Source: Triticum aestivum
Taxonomy: Eukaryota; Streptophyta; Magnoliopsida; Poales; Poaceae
Reading direction: 5' to 3'
NCBI RefSeq assembly: GCF_018294505.1
Contig: NC_057807.1
Location: 167,131,582 to 167,195,581, forward strand
DNA: 64,000 nt
Both the position numbers and the translations under genes were made by a program. The notes under the pieces were generated by a model. The model was not told the DNA's origin, did not search any database, and saw nothing but the letters and a program-made list of their open reading frames with translations. This document shows positions 34,782-45,092 of this stretch, one piece after another. Numbering within the stretch: position 1 is the first letter of the stretch; every line of letters begins with the position of its first letter.

Positions 34782-35528
34782 CACTACTACAAAAGGGCTA
34801 TAGATGGAATCGTCACTAATGGCGCACCTGTGATGTGGTGCGCCATTACTATATTCTAATGGCGCACCATGTCTCGGTGCGCCATTAGTAATATATTACT
34901 AATGGCGCACTGTCCACTGGTGCGCCATTACTAAGTTTTTTTCAAAAAAAATATCAAAAAAAATATCAATTTTTTTTTCAAAACTAGTAATGGCGCACCG
35001 TGTGTGTGGTGCGCCATTACTAGTTAGTTTAACTAGTAATGGCGCACCACCCCATGGTGCGCCATTACTAACTTTCCCCAACACCAAATGCACCCCCCTA
35101 GTGGATCACCTTTTCAGTTTTAAAAAAAGAAAAGAAAATGATGAAAATGTCAAAAAAATAAAAGAAAATAAGTTTCCCATGTGATATGTGCTCTAGTTGT
35201 TGAGAAAATTTACAAATATGAGTTTCGACTTTATTTGCAAAATCTCTCTGGAAATTTGTAAAATGGGCATAACTTTTGCATACGAACTCGGATGAAAAAG
35301 TTTTTTATATGAAAAATCATCTACTCGAAAAGTTAAACATTTTCAAAATCCCCAAAAACCTAACAGAAACAAGTTACGGGGCTTTCAAGATCTAGAGGCA
35401 AACAAATTCTAAAAATTTCAAACTTACTAGTGGCGCACCGTGGATGTGGTGCGCCACTAGTAACAGAAAAAAAGTTGGTTTTGAATTTTTTTTGATTTTT
35501 TTTCAAAAAATGATACGTAATATGACTG
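34782..35528. mobile_element. CACTA transposon end with palindromic sub-terminal repeats, right side missing
   Basis: It starts CACTACTACAAAAGGG, the terminal inverted repeat of CACTA (En/Spm) transposons in Triticeae. Six pairs of GGCGCACC…GGTGCGCC (between 34821 and 35455) form short hairpins, the usual sub-terminal transposase-binding arrays. No matching right terminus is present; a Tat gag fragment begins at about 35529. No transposase gene is seen, so this is a deleted or truncated copy. Confidence 0.75.
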
Positions 35529-35889
35529 GGAAGTTCGTCCTCAAAATAGAGGAAGAATCGTTGTTTTGTTCCTCCACGACCGCTATCTGATGGGTGACCG
35601 GCGGAGAGTTAATCTCCCTTTGGTCAGGTTTAAGCCGGATCCGATCATTGTTCTTAGCGACTCCCAGGGCGGTGATGCAATCCAAGAGCTCATTCAGGGA
35701 GGACAGCTCCATTGGCATCTGCTCGGTGAATTCCGAGCTGACGTGGAGGTTGTTCTTGATGTCCTAAGAAGTCATCGTCGGTGTGACAGCCAAACGGGCG
35801 GCCATGACGAAACCGCCCAGCCGAAGAGTTTGGCCTACATCCAGGGACCCTCCAGAGGTGATGTTGTTCTTGACAAAAAGGCAAGCCAT
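35529..35889 (-). pseudogene. gag: Tat-lineage gag fragment, family Y copy 2
   Basis: From the ATG at 35889 the frame matches the start of gag in copy 1 (NNITSGGSL, TLRLGGFVMAARL, SSLNELLDCITALGVA). A TAG near 35766 interrupts it and the match ends near 35529, at the CACTA fragment. About 120 codons remain, so no function is possible. Confidence 0.75.
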
Positions 35890-35936
35890 CAAGCCCTATC
35901 GCGACGGCATAGTGGAACTCTCAGTGAAAGCACCAA

Positions 35937-36411
35937 CATCGGTGTCAAAACCGGCAGATCTTGGGCAGGGGGTCCCAAACTGTGCGTCTAAGGCTAATGG
36001 TAACAGGAGGCAGGGGACACGATGTTTTACCCAGGTTCGGGCCCTCTCGATGGATGTAATACCCTACTTTCTGCTTGATTGCTCTTGATGATATGAGTAT
36101 TACAAGAGTTGATCTACCACGAGATCGTAGAGGCTAAACCCTAGAAGCTAGCCTATGATTATGATTGTTGTCGTTGTCCTACGAACTAAACCCTCCGGTT
36201 TATATAGACACCAGAGGGGGCTAGGGTTACACAGGGTCGGTTACAGAGAAGGAAATCTACATATCTGAATTGCCAAGCTTGCTGTCCACGCAAAGGAGAG
36301 TCCCATCCAGACATGGGACGAAGTCTTCAATCTTGTATCTTCATAGTCCAATAGTCTGACCAAAGTATATAGTCCGGCTGTCCGAGGAACCCTTAATCCA
36401 GGACTCCCTCA
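35937..36411 (-). mobile_element. 5' LTR of family Y copy 2
   Basis: This 475-bp LTR has the outer end TGAGGGAGTCCTGG at 36411. The inner end reads GACACCGATG, so the terminal CA is changed. It is followed on the minus strand by the same PBS-like sequence and gag start as copy 1. Confidence 0.85.
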
Positions 36412-39220
36412 ACCATGCTAGACACATTATAGGCGGTTCCTAAACAGAAAATAAAAGTTTAATCCCTCTCCACCATTCTTTCACAATCCATGGCTAGCCA
36501 TATCCACAGGTGGCTTCCAAACTTTCAACATTCCATGGGGGAGTTTTTTTTCATTTTAATTCATTTAGGTACTTGGCATCCCTATTACCTGCCACTTTCT
36601 CGTGCAATGACAAGTGAATAAACACTCTTCTTGAGAATAACCCGTCTAGAATGAAGATATTGACTACTCCCTGTCTCTCCATGAGCAGTACGGGCACACA
36701 AAACGGATAATTGTTTTGAATGATTAGAGTTGGCACATGCGAATTTACTTGGAACGACACGTAAATACCGCATATAGGTAGGTATGGTGGACTCATATTG
36801 CACAACTTTAGGTTTAAGGAGTTGTATGCACAAGCAAGATTCTTGCTTAGTATAAATGGAGGCTAGCAAATATATTGAGAAGCAACTAACCAAAAAACAA
36901 AAACAATCATAAACATGCATTGGACATAACTAACACTGAATAATGCACCATAAGTAGGATATAACTTTGTTGCATAACTATTGACTTTACATGCATGCAT
37001 AGGGAATCACAAACCTTAACACCTATTCTGACTAAACCACAATTACTCACTAGATACTCACATATTATCATGTTCATATCGCAAAAGTATTGCAAGGAGA
37101 TAAACTTATCATATTCAGTGATCTAGATGAAAGTTTATATTATATCCTTCTTGAATATTGATCACATTAGGACCAAATTTACATCTTATGCAAATTACCA
37201 TTACTATCATCAACTCTCAAAAATATATAAGTGAATCATGAGAGTGCAAATATTTCTTCAAAATATAATCACCGCTGTGCTCTAAAAGATATAAGTGAAG
37301 TACTAGAGCAACTGCCTAGCTCAAAAGATATAAGTGAAGCAGATAGAGTATTTTAATGAATCACGAATAATGCGTGTCCCTCTCAAATAGGTGTGTTCAG
37401 CAAAGATGATTGTGACAAACTAAAAGGAAAATAAAGCAAAGAATCATATAATACACGACGCCCCAAGAAAAACTCATATCATGTGAAAATATAGCTCCAA
37501 GTAAAATTACCGATGGTAGAAGAATGAGGGGATGCCTTTTGGGGCATCCCCAGCTTAGATGCTTGGGAGTCCTTGAATATTACCTTGGGTTGCCTCAGGC
37601 ATCCCCAAGCTTGGGCTCTTGCCACTCCTTATTCCTTCATCCATCATGATCTCACTCAAAACTTGAAAACTTCAGTACACAAAACTCAACAAAACCTTCG
37701 TGAGGTCCATTAGTATAACAAAGCAAATCACTACTTTAGTTACTATTTTAAACCCATTCATATTTTATTAATTCATTATACCTATTGTATTGTAACTTCA
37801 CCATGGCTTATACCCCCTGATACATTCCATAGATTAATCAAAACAAGTAAACAACGGAATGAAAACAGAATCTGTCAAAAAAAGAACAATCAATAGTAAT
37901 TCCAACAATGACCATACTTATGTAACTCCAAAAATTCTGAAATGTTAGGAAAAGGTGGGAAATTTGTATATAAATAATGTGTAAAAAACTCAGAATTTTA
38001 TCACGCTCTAGCAAATTTTAACAATTCTGCTACTGACGGAAAAGTTTCTGTTTTTGCACAGAATCAAAGCAACTATCATCCAAATCATGACAAAGGCTTT
38101 ACTTGGCACAAACACTAACTTAAAACACAACCATAACAGTAGCATAATTGTGTGCACTAAAAAAGAAATAAGAAAATTAATATAACTATTGGGTTGCCTC
38201 CCAACTAGCGCTATTGTTTCATGCCCCTAGCTAGGCGTAATGCATAGTTTCAAGTGTTATTATGTTTAGTTTCCAATTCCTCAATCACACATTCATACTT
38301 TCTAGGAGTTTTAACAGACACAATTTTAAAGATCACGCCCCTAGGTATAAAGTTGAGGAATTTATTCTCATAGACGGGTTCCTTTATTATATCAACAAAA
38401 TCAGGGTGAACTTTTATCATTTTAAGATCCACGCTTCCATTACTAGATGTATCACCCTTATTCTTAGGAACATACATAAACTTGCAATTCTTGATAGGAG
38501 GAGTTTTTTCAATGGTTTTAATGGAAGAAAAAGCGGAACCCAAATTATTAATTGTTTCTTCCAACTTATCGATCCTAGCGGGACTTTGCTCTACCCTCTC
38601 ATTAATTACCAGTTCTTTTTATTTTAGCATCTTAAAAGTGTTTCCTCCATTTGATCCAAATTGATTGATGTGATTATGAATTTTTTTATCCAAAATTTCA
38701 ATATGCTCTTTGATAGACATTTTATTTTCAATTGTGTCTAGCCTTTGCATAACATGTTCCAAAGTTAATGTTGTTTCACTAATGGTGATAGGTGGTGATG
38801 TGACTACTCAAGAAATTCCCTCCGGTAATAGTGTCTAGCACAAATCTAAACCAAGTAGTAACACCCACATAAAAATTGTGAAGAAGAATGATAGTAGATT
38901 GCTTATGAGTTGATATATTTTGAGCATCGCAAATCCTATACCAAGCATCTTTTAAATTCTTCCATCCCCTTCGTTTAAAATTGAGAACTTCAATTTCAGG
39001 GGTACACATAACAAGAGAAGAACTAGCCATAACAATAAAACGAATGATCACACAAACGAGGAAAAGGCAAACGGATTTTTTTTGTATTTTTCTGAAAACG
39101 TTTAGAAGTGGGACAGATGAAAACGAGATGCAAATGGAAAATAATGTAAATGCAAGGAGATGAAAGATTATGCGATGGTACTTGATAGGTGTTGATGATG
39201 TCTCCCCGGCAACGGCGCCA
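36412..39220 (-). mobile_element. Internal region of an Athila-type element, mostly non-coding, with PBS
   Basis: On the minus strand it starts with a PBS (TGGCGCCGTTGCCGGGGAGA, 39220-39201). A short gag start follows (39030-38779), then non-coding sequence with the TTGGGAGGCAACCCAATAG block (near 38191-38209) and AAGCTTGGGGATGCC near 37600. There is no RT or integrase, so the copy is non-autonomous or internally deleted. A 104-codon frame at 38250-38564 (METINN-type start, charged) may be a gag remnant. Confidence 0.65.
38779..39030 (-). pseudogene. gag: Start of Athila-type gag
   Basis: The ATG at 39030 begins MASSSLVMCTPEIEVLNFKR, followed by WKNLKDAWYRICDAQN and WFRFVLDTITGGNF. I associate this with gag starts of Sabrina-like elements. 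The frame stops at 38779 after 83 codons and no further gag domain follows. Confidence 0.6.
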
Positions 39221-39231
39221 AAAATTCTTCC

Positions 39232-40757
39232 TACTACTTGTGAGCTATGTTGGGATTTCCTCGAAGAGGAGATGATGATGCAGTACAATACAGATAAGTA
39301 TTTCCCTCAGTTAAGAACCGAGGTTATCAATCCAGTAGGAGAACCACGCAACACCTTGTTAGTAGTACCTTCACACAAAATAACAAATACTTGCACCGAA
39401 CGTGAACAAGGGGTTGTCAATCCTTCGGCGGTTAATTGCAAGGATCAAATCTCGTAGTGATAGATAGATAGCACAAAAATACAAAATAAAATAAAGTAAA
39501 TAAAATTACAACAAGGTATTTTTGGATTTTAATATATGATAAAAGTAGACCAGGGGGCCATAGTTTTCACTAGAGGCTTCTCTCTTGAAAATAGCATACG
39601 GTGGGTAAAAAACTTACTATTGGGCAATTGATAGAAAAGCGAATAATCATAATGATATCCAAGGCAATGATCATGTATATAGGCATCACGTCTGAGACAA
39701 TTACACCAACTCCTGCCTGCATCTACTACTATTACTACACACACCAACCATTATCCAGCATGCATCTAGAGTATTGAGTTCATAAAAACGAAGTAACACC
39801 TTAATCAAGATGACATGATGTAGACAAAGTATACTCACACATGAATAAACCTCATCATTTTATCATTAATCGCAAGAGTACACATACATGTCTTGTCCCC
39901 TTCTATCACTGGGATATAGGTCACCACAAGATTGAACCCATCACAAAGCACCTCTCCCATTGCAAGAAAAATCAATCTAGTTGGCCAAGCCAAATCAGTA
40001 GACCGGAGATAAATACAAAGCTATAATAATCACGCATAAAATAGTTCAAAGAAGACTCAAGTAATATTCATGGATAATCTGATCATAAACTCACAATTCA
40101 TCGGATCCCAACAAAGACACCAGTGTTTATCGAATAGATTTCCAAGAACATCGAGGAGAACATTGTATTGAAGATCAAAGAGAGAGAAGAAGCCATCTAG
40201 CTACTAGCTATAGACCCGTAGGTCTGTGGTAAACTACTCCCACATCATCGGAAGGGTAGAAAGTTGATGTAGAGACCCTCCATGGTTGATTCTCCCTCCG
40301 ACAGAGTGTCGGGGAAGGCCTCTAGATGGGATCTCACGAGAACAAAAAACTTACGGCAGCGGAAAAAGTATTTCAGGTGGCTCTCTAATGTCAGGGGAAT
40401 ATTTGAGTATTTATAGACGTGGAATTAGGTCAAGAGGTCGCACGAGGGGCCCACAAGCCTAGAGGGCGCACCTCTCGAGCTTGTCGCTCCCTCGTAGCTC
40501 GTCAGGTCTTCTCCGAACCTTCTACTGTCTCTTCTGGTCAAGTAAAAATTAATCCAAAGTTTTTTCTCTGTTTGGACTTTGTTTGATATTGATTTCCTGA
40601 AAAGCCAAAAACAAGCAAAAAACAACAACTAACACTAGGCACTAAGTTAATAGGTTAGTCCCAAAAAAATGATATATAATTGCATATAAAACATCCAAGA
40701 TTGATACTATAATAGCATGGAACAATAAAAAATTATAGATAGGTTGGAGATGTATCA
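39232..40757 (-). mobile_element. 5' LTR of the minus-strand Athila-type element (family Z)
   Basis: It begins TGATACATCTCCAACC at 40757 on the minus strand and ends near …CACAAGTAGTA (39232), about 1526 bp. It matches the solo LTR at 8731-10291 along its length. An 11-nt spacer separates it from the PBS. Confidence 0.8.
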
Positions 40758-41232
40758 GTAGGACAAAAGATGTCATGCATGTTCTTACTATAAGCACGTA
40801 TGACTATATATCGAATACATGCCTACATTGAATTGATGAATTGGAGCTATTGTGTATTGCTCTAGGTTGTGATTGTTATATGACGAATATCATCTATCCA
40901 AATATACATCGCTGATGCAATGCCTATGCTTTGCTCATATTGTCTTTGCCAAGTTACTACTATCACCGCTGCTACCATTCCAATTACTACAAAATTTCTA
41001 CTGCCACTATTACTGTTATTATCGCTACTGCTACAACTACTATCAAAACTATCATACTAATGTGCTACCGGTACTTTGCTGCAGAGAAATAACTTCTCAT
41101 GTGTGGTTGAATTGACAACTCAACTGCTAAGGCTTATAAATATTATTTGTCTCCTCTTGTGTCGAATCAATAAATTTGGGTGAAATACTACCCTCGATGA
41201 CTATTGTGATCCCCTATACTTGTGGATCATCA
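40758..41232 (+). mobile_element. 3' part of an Athila-type LTR (WHAM-like)
   Basis: The last 475 bp of an LTR end …CTTGTGGATCATCA, the same terminus type as the LTR at 21765-23289. Its left part is cut by the LTR ending at 40757. CTA/CTG-rich short repeats lie at 40960-41060. PBS and gag follow, so it is a 5' LTR. Confidence 0.65.
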
Positions 41233-41243
41233 AGACTAATTTT

Positions 41244-41262
41244 TGGCGTTGTTGCCGGGGAG
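41244..41262 (+). promoter_or_regulatory. Primer binding site (tRNA-Asp type)
   Basis: TGGCGTTGTTGCCGGGGAG has one change from the canonical Athila-type PBS, 11 nt after the LTR end. Confidence 0.7.
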
Positions 41263-41304
41263 CATAACTCTATTTATTAAGCTCACTCGGGAGTTAAATA
41301 TCTG

Positions 41305-42309
41305 TTGATCACGACGAAGAATCTGAAAGACACTAAGACCAAGATTATGCCCTTTAAGACGAGGGGAGGTAAGGAACTGTTAACTAGCTCTTCACTTGAT
41401 TCACCATATTTTTTGAGTCGACTTGCGACACCACCACCTGCTATTCAATCTGATATGTCACAAGTAATAGGAACTACTTCTATTATTGATGATACTCATG
41501 ATGATGCCACTACTTTGCTTGATGAAACTGTGCCACTTGGTGAATTTCTCGATGCTCAAGTTGCTAAAGCTAAAGAATTTGAAAATGACAAAATTGATGA
41601 AAAATGTGTAATCACCTGCTACACCTAGAACTCCTACTACAACTAAGACTCTTAATATACCCTTGGGTTATGTTATGGATAGGGAGATTGCTAGGAATTT
41701 CCTCCTTGTAAAGATAGGGACAACTTGAATGAAATGATCCTAAATTTGAAATTTTGCTAAGTAAGTTGAAATAAAAGGCTATGAATGAAATGATGAAGTA
41801 TGATCCTAAATTTGCAAACTATTCTATCTTTGTTACTTACGAGGATTGTGAATTCTCCGTTTATTCTAAACTTACTACATTGGTAGAATCTCATCCTTTT
41901 CATGGTTATGAATCTGAAACTGTTGTACCACAGCTTACTAAATTGAACGATATTTCCACCCTATTTGCTTGAGAGGAAAAGATTTGCTATTGCTATATTC
42001 TTAAGTTTTTGCCTTTCTCGTTAAAGGGTGATGCTAAAGAATGGTTTAATAGCCTTTCTCCTGGTTGTGTGTGTAGACCCCAAGATATGATATACTACTT
42101 CACTGAGAAATATTTCCTGCTCATAAGAAACAAGCTGCTTTACATGAAATATATAACTTTGTGCAATTGGAGGAAGAGCATCTCGCTCAAACTCGGGGGG
42201 GGGGGGGGGCTTCTCCAATTACTCAATGCTTGGTGTGATCATCCTCTCAAGAAAAAATAAATACTCGGTATCTTTTGCAATTGACTAACCGATGCTTCAT
42301 GAGTATGTA
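41305..42309 (+). pseudogene. gag: Athila-type gag (WHAM-like), decayed
   Basis: Pieces in order: KNLKDTKTKIMPFKTRGGKE and DETVPLGEFLDAQV (41305-41628), DCEFSVYSKLTTLVE and HGYESETVVPQLTKLNDIS (41781-41972), then the gag core LPFSLKGDAKEWFNSLSPG and RPQDMIYYFTEKYF (from about 42010). Frames change between pieces and a run of 15 G at 42195-42209 replaces the end of the core. The match fades at about 42309. The protein would form the particle shell; here it is broken by stops and frameshifts. Confidence 0.75.
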
Positions 42310-42742
42310 ACTTATTTAGAGGCACATTTCTTTCTCATGTCCTTGGTCATGAAAAAAATCATGCTTTGAAATCTTATCTATTTTGGCACCCTTCAAACTT
42401 TGCGGAATTCCGCTATCGCCCTGAGAAAAATGCAGGAAATGTTGCCACCACCCATGATCTTCTCTCATCCGATCATGCACATTGAACACGGAGCGTCCAA
42501 TGCCTACGAACCATTGATCTTCCTTGAGCAGTTGGGTGTTTCCCCTATAAATACGCTGTCATATTACTCCTCCGGTTTCACCACTTATTTTCCTTCGACT
42601 CTACATCACCCTCGAGCACTCTAAGCCTGCACTTGAAGTAGATCCGAAGAGGGACTCTATCATGCAACTCCAGAAGAACCTCGCCGCATTTGCCCTTCGC
42701 TGACCCAGTAATATCTCTCGCCGTGCCGTTGTAGTTGATCTC
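42310..42742. other. Unrecognised sequence between gag remnant and an LTR
   Basis: I do not recognise this piece. It has short open frames on the + strand (GNVATTHDLLSS-type reading near 42438) but no domain. It may be the tail of another retrotransposon or a scrap of host sequence. Confidence 0.25.
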
Positions 42743-43525
42743 TGATGTCTACTATGCAACTTTATTCTTGTAGACTCTGTTGGGCCTCCAAGCACAGAGT
42801 TTTGTAAGACAACATCAAATTTCTATTAAGTGGATGACCTAAGGTTTATCAATCTGTGGGAGGTGTAGGATGAAGATGGTCTCTCTCAAATAACCCTGCA
42901 ATCAAATACAAAGAGTCTCATATGTCCCCAATTCACCCAATACAATGATAACTTGTATAGGCGCACTAGTTCGGTGAAGAGATGATGATAGATGTGCAAT
43001 GTAGATGGTAGGAATAGCTTTTTATAATCTAAAAAATAAAAATAGCAAGGTAGCAAATAGGAAAAAGTGAGCAAAACATTGTCTCAATGCTTAGAAATAA
43101 GGCCTAGGGTTCATACTTACGCTAGTGCAATCTCTCAACAACATAAACATAACTGAATCACATGAAAATCCCTCAAAGTGCAGCAAAGAATCGGTCTAAA
43201 CTCTCTATTCCTATCAGAGAGAGTAGGATGAAATTGTGTAGTAAACTACCTCAAAGTTGTGTTTCCAATCAAGATATTGAACCACCCCCAAAGTATCATG
43301 AATAGTTATAGAGATCGTACCACGACAACACCATTTAACCTTTATGTCATTTACAACACCCCAATTTCACCACGGGTATCCGCAAGTCAAGACATGCATC
43401 AAGTGATCTCAAATCCAAAGTATACAATCCAACATGAAGAAACCTCATAGAGCAAGACCAATTCACCATGAAACTAAGAGAGGAAGGTGAACATCATGTG
43501 ATCCTTTTATATTAATAAAGGTCAT
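42743..43525 (-). mobile_element. 3' part of a family Z-type LTR, subtype with TGATGTCTACTA end
   Basis: On the + strand it starts TGATGTCTACTATGC (the minus-strand LTR end, reading …GTAGACATCA). It continues through blocks such as GACCTAAGGTTTATCAATC and CACTAGTTCGGTGAAGAG that I associate with the same LTR subtype as 27819-28383. The promoter half is missing; a CACTA end starts at 43526. Confidence 0.5.
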
Positions 43526-44032
43526 CACTACAGGAATCAAGAAGTTTGCCATCTGTGGGGATCTTTGCCGCCAGATTTTCGTCAGGGCTGACAGCAAAGA
43601 CTATGTTTTGCTGTCATCCGTTGAGGCAAAGATATACTTTGACGTCTGTTATTTTTATATAGACAACAAAGACATAATTTACAGTCTGCAAAAAAAATTC
43701 ACATGGCAAAGTATGTCTTCGTTGTCTGCGAAAAAATAATAAATGGAAAAGAGCTCACTTTGCTATTTTTTAAAAGATGGCAAAGAAATACTTTGCCGTC
43801 TGCGAAAAAACACAAACGACAAAGTATGTATTTGCCATCTTTGAAAAATAATAGAAGATAATGAAGAAGCACATCACGCGGATCAACCTTGCATATTAGT
43901 GACACGACATGGCAAGCTAGCCCCACGACGCACGAATTTCACCAACGAATACTCAACCACCCCTAATAAAACTCAGCAGAACCCCACCATGTCTCTCTCA
44001 CACACACACATCTCTCTCTCACCGATGGAGAT
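43526..44032. mobile_element. CACTA transposon end with TTTGCCGTCTGC-type repeats
   Basis: It starts CACTACAGGAATCAAG, a CACTA terminal inverted repeat, followed by about eight direct and inverted copies of a TTTGCCRTCTGC-like motif (43548-43840). The remaining part to 44032 ends in CA/CT simple repeats. The other terminus is missing, cut by the Tat LTR at 44033. Confidence 0.65.
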
Positions 44033-44549
44033 TGTCGGTGTCAAAACCGGCGGATCTCGGGTAGGGGGTCCCGAACTGTGCGTCTAGGCGGATGGTAACA
44101 GGAGACAAGGGACACGATGTTTTACCCAGGTTCGGGCCCTCTTGATGGAGGTAAAACCCTACGTCCTGCTTGATTGATATTGATATTGTGGATGTTACAA
44201 GAGTGGATCTACCACGAGATCAAGGAGGCTAAACCCTAGAAGCTAGCCTATGGTATGATTGTTGTAATGGTTGTTGTTGTCCTATGGACTAAAGCCATCC
44301 GGTTTATATAGACACCGGAGAGGGCTAGGGTTACATAGAGTCGGTTACAATGGTAGGAGATCTACATATCCGTATCGCCAAGCTTGCCTTCCACGCCAAG
44401 GAAAGTCCCATCCGGACACGGGACGAAGTCTTCAATCTTGTATCTTCATAGTCTTGGAGTCCGGTCGATGATGATAGTCCGGCCGATGATAGTTCGGCCG
44501 ATGATGGTAGTCCGGCTGTCCGGACACCCCCTAATCCAGGACTCCCTCG
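44033..44549 (-). mobile_element. 3' LTR of family Y copy 3
   Basis: This 517-bp LTR matches the LTRs at 32956 and 35937. The inner end, TGTCGGTGTCAAAACCGG (+ strand), is intact. The outer end reads …GGACTCCCTCG, with the usual terminal A replaced by G at 44549. The sequence beyond, CAGGGGCTACC on the minus strand, fits a polypurine tract. It carries an extra repeated AGTCCGGCCGATGATGATAG block (44460-44520) not present in the other copies. Confidence 0.8.
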
Positions 44550-45092
44550 GTAGCCCCTGAACCAGGCTTCAATGACGATGAGTCCAGCGCGCATATTGTT
44601 CGGCATTGCAAGGCGGGTTCCTCCTCCGAATAATTCATAGAAGATTGTGAACACCAGGTTAGTGTCCGGCTCTGCAAAATAAATTCCACATTCCACCGTA
44701 GAGAGAAATATATACACAAGTTCAATCTGCTGACTTTTTTGCGGTATGACGTCACACCACTACCAAGCCATTACTTGAATCGTTTTTTATTTTACCACCT
44801 CAGCGCATTTAGCGAAGCAGTTTCCTTGGCACGTCTTGTCGAAGCAGAGATCGTGTTCCCCCTTATTCCGGGATTCTCATCAATACGGACATGGGTAACC
44901 CAACCGCGCCCATCGCCACGCCCCCTCTATCGAAGGCGAGTCCCGAACGGTCACGGAGATGGCTCTCGGTATTCTCCCTCTTTATAACGGGACCAAGGCT
45001 CGTTTCTTTTCTTCAATCCTCCATCGAATCCTCTCCCTGCTCCAAGTTCCAGCACCTAGAGCCCCAGATTCGAGCGCTTCGGACCTTCAACG
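44550..45092 (+). promoter_or_regulatory. Upstream region of the antisense accessory gene, with TATA-like box
   Basis: On the + strand a TATA-like TTTATAAC lies at 44981-44988, 105 bases before the ATG, followed by a pyrimidine-rich leader. CCACGCCCCC (44916-44925) could be a GC-type upstream element. No coding domain is seen on either strand. Placing a promoter here is inference from spacing and composition. Confidence 0.4.
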
